A stretch of DNA of 64,000 bases from Echinometra lucunter. Lineage: Eukaryota > Echinodermata > Echinoidea > Camarodonta > Echinometridae. This document shows positions 13,701 through 25,700 of this stretch, in pieces. Where the stretch lies: contig CM057161.1 of the NCBI GenBank assembly GCA_029962745.1, positions 8,558,357 through 8,622,356 on the forward strand, written 5' to 3'. The first letter of the stretch is position 1, and each line of letters starts with the position of its first letter. The position numbers were made by a program, and so were the translations under genes. The notes under the pieces were generated by a model that saw nothing but the letters and a program-made list of their open reading frames with translations, was not told the origin of the DNA and searched no databases.

Positions 13701-16700
13701 AAAATGGGATAAACATAAGGGTTATAGTGTAAAAATACCAGTCTGAAATTTTCAAAGTATAATATCCACAGGAAGTATCAAAAATGTGAACCAATGTTTG
13801 AAAAATATACGAGGGTGGGTTGCACAGAATATACATGTACATAAGTAGTGTGCATTCACGAATGACTCACCTTACCGTACTGTGTGTATTGGTGTATCAA
13901 GTGGCGGGAGGCACATAACGGCACTTTCAAATTCAAGCAAAGTGGTCCTCCTAGTGACTGTCTTGTGAGACGAAAGATAATAAACTCGCCGTTTGCGTCT
14001 AACTTACACTTTTTCATTCCAAATTATGGTTGGTTTCAGGGTTTTTGAGTACAAATACAAGTACTCATACACATGTTTCATCTTAGTTTGAGAATTTTTT
14101 AAATCAGCTACTCACAAAGTTAGCCAATGCCTTTAAGTCAACTAAAATAAACCATAGCTATTATAATGTTGATTGCCAAGTAATGTATGTTTTAGATTAG
14201 TAGTATTATCATGAGGGGATAAACAGAGATATATAGATGTCATCATAATGCTTCATGATAGTAGGGTTGAGTTATTTCTTTATTCTTTATGCTTCAAATA
14301 TTACATAGACAGTGATTAAATTGGAAACTTGATCATGGATAAAGATGATATTGCTTGGATATTGCCTATGAATATGTTATGTATTTTTATTGCTATTGTT
14401 TTGATATTTATTATATGAGTAATAAGTGTGCCATTCTACTTTTGACACCATCACCATCACTCTACACCACTTGTCTCTCCTCGTGTTTTATCCCAGCACC
14501 CTATACCCCCTGTAGGGGTGCTAGGAGGGTTTAAGTTCAATTTTGTTTTAAAAGGCTTTGCTAGAAATGTAAAAATCTGTTAAAGGCCCGAATTCACTAA
14601 AGAGGTTTATCGTAAACTATGGTCAAAACCTTCCCTGTGGACTGAAATAAGGATTAATTAGCATGTATAAAGGCATTACCGTCCGTCCAAGGGACAAGAG
14701 GTCATGGGCCTATTACACTTAGGGAGGTTAAAAGAGGAGCTTGAGTTCTGGGAAAGGTGAAAACTAATTTGTGAGCTTATTCATTCTTTTCATGTCAATT
14801 AGGAAGAATATCAGAGTAAAATGTCCATAGGAGGGATTGCTCTTCAAATGCCCTCATATTGGAAATATGACAAGAAAAAGCTGAAAAGTTTGGGGCTAAT
14901 ATTCATTCCAGATTTGTGTGTGGTCCTATATACTAATTTCTTTGTGCAGTGCAAGTACCTTTTAGGGAAAGTGAATCTCTTATCAATTTGATAATCTCCA
15001 AATCTCACGCTAGACACCTGTAGTTATGTACAACTACTCTAGCTCTCCCAGTTGCTTTTTAACAGTTTCTTTCACATTATGATCACATGACCACAACCCC
15101 GAATAATCTTTAAACTATAGTTCAAATTTAAACCAGGGTTTGAATATTAACCTTTTTTGCAAACTTGGGTCTTAGTGTTTATGTTTGTATGGAACAAAGG
15201 CAGATATTTTCCATTTTTAATGCATTTTCAAACATTTGTGAGTATTTGTGGAAGTCTTATTGCAAGAGATGAATGTTTCAGACCTTCTTTTGAGATTTTT
15301 CGGCAGTAAATATCTGCTTTGTTTGAGGACATAGAAGAAAAGTTACAAAGAAGCAGGAAATACATGAATGAGACTGGGACTGTGTGTTTGTGTTATACAT
15401 ATTAAAGGGAACCAAAAACCTTCAAGTCAAGCAGTTTTTAAATCAAAGCTGAGACAGAATAAAACGCATCAGCAAAAATGTGAACGAAATCAGACACCGA
15501 ATAAGAAAGTTATGGCTAGTGATGGCATCATTTGTGGACAACTCTCAGTATATGTTTATATACACAAAATCAAAAATTTCATTTTGCTTAAGATTTGCAC
15601 ATTTTCTCGAGCCAAACCCAAAATATATCATGTAGAAGTGTTTTATCCACAACATATTTGGGATAAGGACAATAGAAAGCATGTGGTCTTCAAGAAAAGA
15701 AAGAATATATGAAATTCTGTATACAAAACATATTGATAGTTGTCCACAACTCATATCACCCAAAGCTATGGTAGTGTCAAAAACTGAAATTTCAAATAGG
15801 CATAACTTTCTTATTCCATGTCCGATTTCATTCAAGTTTTCGTTGATCTGTTTTATTCTGTCTCAGCTTTGATTTAAAAACTGCTTGAATTGAGGGTTTT
15901 GGTTCCCTGAAAAGGTTGGGGGTAGGAGAACAAGAGAGAAAGAGAGAAAAAAGAATAATAGAAATTAACATCTTCAGGAGGTAGGTACTTTGATTTGAAA
16001 AAAAAAATAAAAAAATTGAAAGGCAAAAAATCCAGGAATGGTGTAAATATTCCTTTTACAAAAAGTGCCATTATACAGAAATGAATATTGAAAATACATT
16101 TATGTGAAATATTTGAATCTTTTTCAGGTTATTGAATCATGTCCAGAAGTTGCATCTTGTGATGTCATCCACACAGATGACAAAGTGATTGTATTCTACA
16201 CATCTGCTTTTGAACATCCTAAGTCAACTCCAGTGGAAAAATCAAGCCTTGAAGATAAGAATGTCGACATCCAGACTGAGATCGAAAGTTCTCCTAAAGC
16301 CACTGGAACATCAGAGTCTTCAAACAGTGTAGTGACGCCCTTAATAGATAGGGCGATGCAACCTCCCAGGAGTATTGCCGATTATCTAAGAGCTGTTCTG
16401 CCCACTCACGCTATCCCAGACCAACTTGTGGCCCTGCAGAAGCTGCCCATCACACGACATGGCAAGGTCAATTCTACAGAGCTGAAAGAGCTTCTTGGGA
16501 AACTCGAAGCATCTGAAGGGGAGAGAAGAGCTAAGCTGAGCATCGAGGACAGTGGAGGATGGAAGGAGATACTTTTACGAGAATGGAAGGTGAGGAATGG
16601 TGATTGATGTGCTTGTGGCAAGTTTGATTATTGGACAGATTGGACAATGATATGTAGTCTTACTCGTATTCCATCCGAGTTCTGGCTTTCAGATAGTTAT

Positions 16701-19700
16701 AGAAAACAAGTGAAGATTATAAGAATGTGTGGGAGACATAGATACCGAGGCCCACAATTATATTGCAGTCTGACTTTCAAATAAAGGAGACAAGTTTAAT
16801 TCATTATTCATTTCCAAAAGGTTAATATGAAACTTCCATTCCTCTTTGAACATAGTTTGCTTCTTTTGTTTGTTATTTTTTTGTGTCACCCTCTATTCTG
16901 ATATTTTCTCTCTTTCACCAAGTATTTTATTCCAATTTCAATGCAGGATTGTCTCTTCCTGGCTGAATCAGATGCTATTAATGATTCTGATTCCTTTGTG
17001 AGACAAGGTGGAGATTCCTTCCAAGCCTTGCGCTTGGTCCAATCTCTGGAGACTGTTCTTGGTACTCCTCTCCCCGATCTCATGGATGTTCTTCTGCATC
17101 AGAACTTTTTCAAAGTTTGCCAAACCATCAGTCGGTATCTTCCACTTGTCAAGTGCCAAAGTGGGATTGAAAACCACCAGGACATGAGTGATAGGAACCA
17201 GAAAAGAGACTTTGATGCTCACCATTCAGTGCAGAGTTCTGAGATTCAGAGTCTTCAAGAAAATGCTAGTGATTTTAAGGATCCTTTGAATGATACTGGT
17301 GAAGTATCTGCCCCCAGTCTAGGAACTGAAATTATTCCAAGTGATGGTCAGCTTGAGAGTATACAAACTAAAATTGCCTCAAGATCTTTTGAAAATAATT
17401 CAAGCATATTGTGTTTGAAACATCAAAAAAAGTATTATTCAGAAATGGACTCAACAACTGAAAATAGGAAAGCAGATGAAAATGTGCCTTTGAATCAAGG
17501 ACTCAAAAGAAAACTTCAAACCAGAGATCCTTTAGAAGATTCATCTTTAAAGAAGATATTGATCAATTCAGAGATGGCATCTATCACCTCTGAAAGTGTG
17601 CAGTCACGAGCAAATTGCCAAAGAAACTGTACCGTTTCAGCAAGGAGAGGTACCCAGATACTACATCACAATTGCTCTGAGGAAAGCGAGTCACTGAAGG
17701 ACCATGAATTCTTTGTGGAGGCATTGGTTGAACAGTCCGAATGCTCTTCAAAAACAGAAGAGCTGTACTTAGAAGAAAAGTGGAAAGTGGACACTGGAAA
17801 ATGTGTTGATGCTTCACCACTTGTAGTTTGTACAAAGTAAGTCAAGATGATATGATAGAAAGTTACACATATTTTCTACATAGTAATGCATAGTATGATC
17901 ATATGACTGAACACAGCATACAGTATTAGCGGTACTGAATTCTAAATACGGAAAATTGGTTATAAATTAGAATTGCGAAAATTTGTTTGATGTATGTAAA
18001 TGACATGACAGTCAATGAAATTGTCCTTTCATGGATCATGAATAAAATGAAAATGATTCACTGATAGAACGATTAACACTTCACATTTTCCTTTCATACA
18101 TGTATCGATGACATTGATATATTTTGGACATTAGATTTATTTGTAACTATATGACATGAAATTATTTTTGTACTCAATTGTACCACATGAATATATTTGA
18201 AAGTATGTGACGTGCTGATAATTATTATTTTTATTATTGATTTGGCGTCACCTGTGCCTGGGAGGGGAAAAGCGAATTGAATCACTGTAACCCTGAGGTC
18301 TCTCCTCCCGATATCACTGATTGGGGGTGTGCAGGTGGACCACATACACCGGGGTTTCTCCCTACTCTTATACGAATAGTGCAATGGGATCTTTGAAACA
18401 TGCAAAGGTGGTGACTCTCCTTTACACGGGACCTCTATTTAACGTCCTATCTGAGGGACGGAGCATTTTCCACTGTAGCATAGCCTGCGTCTATGAAACA
18501 CGATAACACACAACGTAGTTATCATAAAAATAAAAATTCCATCTAAAAATTGTGAGGTTATTAAAGGATACGAGAGTACAGGTACAATGCTCGCTATCAC
18601 ATGTAGCCAAGGTTAATCAGCTACTGATGCTGATATCAGGGACATATGCATTGGGGCACTTGGTGTGATTGCATCATCTTGCCATGCATGTCTTTGTGCA
18701 TGATTATTTGCTTAACCCATTTTCAGGAGTTTTCATCATTAAAGGCATTGGTTAACATTGTTATGATTTTTAAAAATCTCGTTTTGTTACTTGAAAATGG
18801 GATAAACATAAGGGTTATAGTGTAAAAATACCAGTCTGAAAGTTTCAAAGTATAATATCCACAGGAAGTATGTTTAAATATAAAAAATGTGAACCAATGT
18901 TTGAAAAATATACGAGAGTCGGTTGCACAGAATAGACATAAGGAGTGCGCATGCGCGTATGACTCACCTTACCGTACTGTGTGCATTGGCGTATCACGCG
19001 GCGGGAGGCACATAACGGCATTTTCAAATTCAAGCAAAGCGGTCCTTTTAGTGAGTGTCTCGTGAGACGAAGGATAATAAAATTGCCGTTTGCGTCTAAC
19101 TTACACTTTTTCATTCCAAATTATGGTTGATTTCAGGGTTTTTTAGTACAAATACAAGTACATGTACTCATACACATGTTTCATCTTAGTTTGAGAATTT
19201 TTTAAATCAGCTGCTCTCAAAGTTAGCCAATGCCTTTGATTACATAACAGATCTACAAAAACACACAATTATTTGCTAGATTAAGGGCAAGAAGTGACTT
19301 TTGATGAACGCATCCAACAAAACATTGTCAGTGGCAATCAATACAAGAAATTAACCATAATCCTGGATGAAATTTAGAGAGCTATATGTGAAAGGCTTAT
19401 GGAGAGAGATAAGCAAGTCTTACATTTTGACAAACTGAAATCACAACACCACCATCCATTTCTTTCTCATTCACAGCTCCACCCAAACAGTCTTCATCGG
19501 ATCACATTCTCATCTATTTGTTGCCATCACCATGGAAACTGGTAATGTCTTGTGGGAGACATTGCTGGGTGATCGGGTGGAGTCATCAGCTTGTCTTTCA
19601 GCTTGTGGAAAATGTGTAATTGTTGGTAAGAAAGCTTTTATTTCACCGAGAGAATTTCTTTCTCTGGAAGATATACTAAATGTCCTTTGGCATAATATGA

Positions 19701-22700
19701 ATCTACATTTGCCACTCTCCGCCCAGCTGTTAAGTGGGTACCCGGTAGGATGCGAAAGTCATTGTGATTTGTTTAGCATTGTGAGCCCCTGTAAAATGGT
19801 GCCTGGCTGGAATGCTCCTTCGGGAGTGGAGAAGGTGCATACATTGTGTGCGGGCAAGCCTGAATCCATTGACCATTTATGATTTTTAATCGGTTTGCTA
19901 TCCATATGAATTTTTATTATTCAGACTTTGGATTTTAATAGAGTCACATTTGCAGTGGTCTGTGTCCCTCCACCACAAAACACCCTTTAAGTCAGAAATT
20001 CAACATTTTTATATTTTCACATAGCACAAATTAAATGATGCAAAGTAGCAGCGTCTGCATGATGGCCTGCACGTTGATAGCCTTTTTAGGCGGTTTGGTG
20101 CAGTATCAACAAGACAAGAGAACATCGTTTGAAAGCTTGAACTCGAAGCTCTTGAATGATATATAGCTTGCCTTGTCAAGACCATGCAAACCCTTTGAAA
20201 TTACAATGAGAATGAGAGCTTGTCAGAAAGGCTAATCAGCAGAACAATAGAGAAAACAGGATGTAGAGATGAGTGACCATTCAGGAGTGTCATACTGGTG
20301 TCCTGTTGTCTGTCTCACTGAAAAGTAGAAAGAAAATTACCTAGCACTGACTCTGAAGGGATTATCAGTTTAGGCTCAAACTTGGAATAGTTTCAAAAGA
20401 GATGTACTTTTCTCCTTGTTTCAGTTTTCAAAGTCACAGATTGAATATCTCCTGAGATATGTACACATGCTAGTGAGCAGGTTTTACCCAGCATACCAGC
20501 ATACTTTTATTTCAAAATTCCCTCAAAATATAAAAAAACCTTATATCAACTTTTCAACCCCTAGCTCTCTATTTTGGTTGTTTACTCTGAAACTCCCATT
20601 GCGACTTATTGGTCGTTTTGAGGCGGAGGGTCACATATGCTCCTATCATATCGTTTTGTTCTTAAAAGTTTATTGGATGAGAAGAAGGTGACCTAAGTTT
20701 GCTTTATAGTCTTTAATTTCTTTTTAGGTTTTATTCCACTACATGGGCCTGTTTGCTTTTATTGGTTTTATTTTGAAAACAAAACTAAAAACAAATCCTT
20801 CTTGCATTCATTGTCCTTGTCCTTGGTCTTTGTATACGGTAGTAAGTATAAATACTACTCCTGTCTTACCTGTCCTGAGAGAGAGCAGCTTTGTTTTATT
20901 TGGGGAATGGCCACTGGCAGTTACTTCCATCTATTTTGGGCATCTGCTTACCAAAATATGTCAATTTCTTATTTACTAGGTTGCTATGATCATTTTGTAT
21001 ACTGCCTGTCTGCGTCGACTGGAGACATCTGTTGGAAGTATGAAACTGGTGACGTGGTCAAATGCTCACCGGTCTGTGACCTTACGAATGGATTGGTATA
21101 CATTGGATCACACGATCAACACATTGTGGCATTGCATGTTGAGGTAAATTGGGCATAAATTGTCTTTCACTGGAACAAATTTTGCTATGTATCTGATAAA
21201 AAAGTAGAGTGATAAGCAAAGGAAAAAAAGAGTAGAGTGATAAGCAAAGTGTAGGCACATGACACAGTTTATACTTCAGTTGGATTTTGTTTTACCTTTC
21301 CCTTTTATTTCCTATATAATTTTTGTCACCGCTGTATATCATTAGCATTTTGTTAATTTGTTAGTCCTCTTTTTGTCTGTGTATGGGTATGATTTTTATT
21401 TTTTTTAAACATAATTTACATGTATCTACAGAATTTTACTCTGTTGGTCAGTTTAAAGTGAATGTACCTTTTAAAGACATTGGTTAACATTGTTATGATT
21501 TTTAAAAATCTTGTCTCAATTACTTGAAAGTGGGATAAACATAAGGGTTATAGTGTAAAAATACAAGTCTGAAAGTTTCAAAGTATAATATCCACAGGAA
21601 GTATTTTTAAATATAAAAAATGTGAACCAATGTTTGAAAACTATACGAGGGTCGGTTGCACAGAATAGACATAAAGAGTGCGCATGCGCGTATGACTCAC
21701 CTTACCGTACTGTGTGTATTGGCGTATCACGCGGTGGGAGGCACATAATGGCATTTTCAAATTCAAGCAAAGTGGTCCTCTTAGTGATTGTCTCGCGAGA
21801 CGAAGGATAATAAAATCGCTGTTTGCGTCTAACTTACACATTTTCATTCCAAATTATGGTTGGTTTCAGGGTTTTTGAGTACAAATACAAGTACTCATAC
21901 ACATGTTTCATCTTAGTTTGAGAATTTTTTAAATCAGCTATTCACAAAGTTAGCCAATGCCTTTAAATGTTTGCATTGTGCAACCACCAGAACTACTCAT
22001 ATACAGTAAACTCATAGAGGTGTCGTCTTGTGGATACGTCGGCGAACTGTAGATCAAATAGCGGTTTGAGTCCTGCCGTGGCACGAATGTCTTTTGGCAA
22101 GATATTAATCTACCATTGCCAGTCTCAGCCCTGGGTGTCGTTGCATAAAACTTGTTGTATACCTTACTCTAAGATTCTAGGCCTCTGATTGGTCAAAGAG
22201 GCAGTCATGGAAACAGCCAGCTGACTGCTGGGCATATAGCAAAAAAAATATTGACTGGGCATGATAGTTCAGGTTCAACCTCCGTGTACAATGCATAAGT
22301 ACATGGTTTGTTACACGCCAGCTCTATCTAGAGAAGTAGGCCGGGTAAGATGCATGTTAGTATCTTGCGCGCATATCTATATTTGCGCATTGTGAAATTA
22401 AATTACTTTAATTTCTCTGATCGGTAGCATGACAACTTCATTTCAATGCCTTAATTTAGCATAAATTAAGTGGGATGTGGTATATAAAACACAAATTGAC
22501 TGCTTATTTTTTGGGTCACGGTTAAAACTACATGTATAGCTCCTCAGTGATCTCCAGACTGTACTATGCCCCTCGACTTCGTCTCGGGACATAGTATAGT
22601 TTCGAGATCACCTTGGGCTATAGTTCCAACCATGCCCTTCAAAGCAGTCAATATTTGTATGCTATTATAGTAACTTTGCCATCAATGGTAACTTTCATGA

Positions 22701-25700
22701 AAAATTACTAGATTTTGATTGGCTGTTGAGCAATGTTACCATGGTAGTTACCATTGATGGCAAAGTTACTACATGCTTGCCAACTGTCCCGTTTTTATCG
22801 GAATTGTCCCGTTTTTTAAATTTTTTGAAGCAGTAAAATCGGAATGTTCCGATTTTTGAACCTAGACAAAAAAAATAAATCAATAAAGAAAAAAGAGAAA
22901 AAAGTGTTTGCACGTGTTCTATATATACGAAATGTACAGTATTGTCTATGACTTCAGGGTATGAGCTATCGATACGCGAAACTGACCGATGGTACATGTA
23001 CGGTATGTCAAGTTTCGATCGCTCTCCCAAGTCGATTTTCCGCTGTGTGACTGGGTGTACACATGTGACTGCGAAAACGTGGTTCGTTCGCATGTGATGC
23101 GATGCGATGTACACAACGCATGTATGCACAGCACCGATCTCTATATGTGGGACATTTATTAACGCTTGCTGAGCTGTGCACGGGGTATGTGACGATCGTG
23201 GATTTAACAGGATTATTTCGCAAAACTGGAGAGGATTTGATCAAAATGAGTGGAAAACGGTTGCAGAAATTTAAAGAGGAGTACAAACAACGATTTCCTT
23301 TCATAAAGCCAAGCACGAAAGGCGTTGAGTTTGCATTTTGCATGTGTTGCCGGCAGGACATAAAAATCTCTAGTGGAGGAGCTTAATGACATGAATGATT
23401 ATAAGAAGGCACGCCGAGAAGAAAAAACACATCGACAACATGTAATTTGGTATGTTTGAGGGCATGGTTGTGGTGATATCACTGAAATGTCCTTATTAAT
23501 ATTTCACTTTATTTGTTTTCAGTGAAAATAAAGACAAGAAAGAAAGCATATTTTGAAATTGTTCAATTTTGCAAAGTGATTTTTATCAATTTTCATACAA
23601 TTAGAGAGATATTCAACACAAGATGAACATATAATCTAATTTTTTTATATTTTTAAATTTTGAGCAAATTGAGAAAAAAGAAATTCTTGCATTGAGCTGC
23701 ATAGTTTAGTCACATGTTTTTCAGTATACATGTAGAGTGTCTTCTAAATTAAAGGATTATATGTATATGCAAAATACTAATTTCATGTTGATACTTTTCC
23801 TTTGCAGCATATTTACTCATAATTTTTTTTTAAATCTGAATTGAGTAATCTAATTAAACAAGAGATTTCCATTCTGTTGTGCACAAATTTGAAGTACATA
23901 CATGTATTTGTTATTAGATTTTTTAAAAAAGAAAAGTAAAAATCAAATCCAAAATCTAAAGCATTTTCTCAACACCAGTCGGGTGTAGCAGGTCATGCAA
24001 TATTGCTGACACTTGTATAATTTTTCTTCTACAGGTATTATGTTGTTGGAAATCAACTTTGGAGATGCTGGAAGATTTCAGGTCTCCAGTGGTCCTTGAT
24101 AAGTTGTTTCTCCATGTGTGTAGAGTGTCTATTAATATATATTACGTGATTCTGGTATCATTTTAAGCATCTAATGGCCCTCCATAGTGCTATTTTTCTT
24201 TCAGCTTCAAGGGGGCGTTGCCCCCTTGAGACCCCCATTGGGACGCTGCCCCTGGACCCCCGGCCAAATTTGTCCCTCTTTTTAGATTTCAAATGTTGGC
24301 AAGTATGTTACTATAGTAGCAAGTCTTTATGCAACGGCATCCAAGTGTAGTAAATGGGTACCCGCTAGGAAGAATTTCCTTGAAATGCTAGAGTGCCTTT
24401 ATGGCTGCCTTGCTAAAGCTGGGATAACAGTGGAGTGTCAATTCTGATGGACATGACCACTGTACGAGAACCCACTATTATTATTATTCAGAATGATTGT
24501 TAGATAATCGTGATGTCATTTCAAGCTTTTAGATTCACTCCTCACAATTTCCTCCTATTATTGTTGCCAGGAGGAGAAATATACGACTCGATGGCGATCA
24601 CACTGCGGAGGAGGATCTGTCTTTGCCTCTCCCTGTATCCACCATGCCACAGAATCCCTGATAGGAGCCACATTGAGGGGAAATGTGGTAGCATTTAACA
24701 AGGTATCCTATTAGTTCTCCTAATTTATTCTTTATTGTTACTCTCATATAGCTTGAAGTGGAAAGATTCAATGTTTCTAGTTCATTCCCGGTGCAAACAG
24801 TTGCATAGAGCTACGAAGTAGACTGTGACAATTTAAGAAGTACTTATGCTGTCACATGACTAGCATTCATACAGGTAATTGACACACATTTCCGTTGCAA
24901 CAATTTTTAAAAGTCATCTTCTAGAATGATTAAAAACTTCTTTTGAAAAACTAAGAAAATTTTGATGTTTAAAGAGAGAATTGATTACTTGTTTGTGAAG
25001 CATTTTTTGTTGCTGTTGCATGTTTTGGTAGTCTAAACCAAGTGTTTGATATAAGAATTTTCTGTAATATCTACTAATTTCTTGTTTTCAAAGAAAGATT
25101 TTCATCATTGTTCACTTTCATGTTTATTTTACACAACTTCATTACCTGGACTGGTCTTATGCCATGTTATGTATTACTTGTTCAATCCCTTCAGTACCGG
25201 TACTTGTCAGAATGTACGGGTAAGCTTCTGGGTCTCGTTTCATAAAATTTTTTGTCGATAACAAGTTGCTGTAACTGTTTTAAGCTACTGAAATCCTTGC
25301 ATCTGATCGGCTGAGAGAAAATTTGTCATAGAAATGTGGCAGTTGTTACTGATAACAATTTTTATGAAACAGGGCCCTGGAAGAAGCTAAAAACCCAAGG
25401 GTATAGTTTGTCAAGAGACATTTTTATCAAAACCATTTGATATCCTTATTCTCTGGTGATGATATTAGGAATCTGGAGAGAGGAAGTGGTCGTTCACCTG
25501 CCCCAAGCCAGTGTTTTCATCCCCTATGGTTGCAGACGATGGTATCCTTGTTGGATGTGTTGATGGCAACATGTACTGCCTATCACATACTGGCATCCAG
25601 GTAGGTTTATCGAAAATAAGGTTATGCATTTGATTTAAAAGGAAAACAAAATGATAAAATCAGGAAAATGACTTCACATTTGTATGATTCGTGATTACAA

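Larger units (their letters stand above)
22140..24335. mobile_element. Foldback element of the GTTGCATAAA type, itself interrupted
   Basis: Left end GTTGCATAAAACTTG pairs with right end CAAGTCTTTATGCAAC. Internal inverted arms include AGTAACTTTGCCATCAATGG and CCATTGATGGCAAAGTTACT. A hAT element (22773-24306) is inserted into its right arm. Confidence 0.65.
22010..24490 (+). mobile_element. SINE split by a nested insertion (halves 22010-22139 and 24336-24490)
   Basis: The left half has a tRNA-like box B (GGTTTGAGTCCTGCCGTGGC) and runs to the CCATTGCCAGTCTCAGCCCT block. The right half resumes at TAAATGGGTACCCGCTAGGA and ends in (ATT)n. In the uninterrupted relatives these two blocks are adjacent. 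The insertion between them is 22140-24335. Confidence 0.65.

Noticed and set aside
22695..23129. 144-codon minus-strand frame inside the hAT remnant
   Set aside because: Opposite strand to the BED-like finger, no family resemblance, overlaps the element's inverted end.
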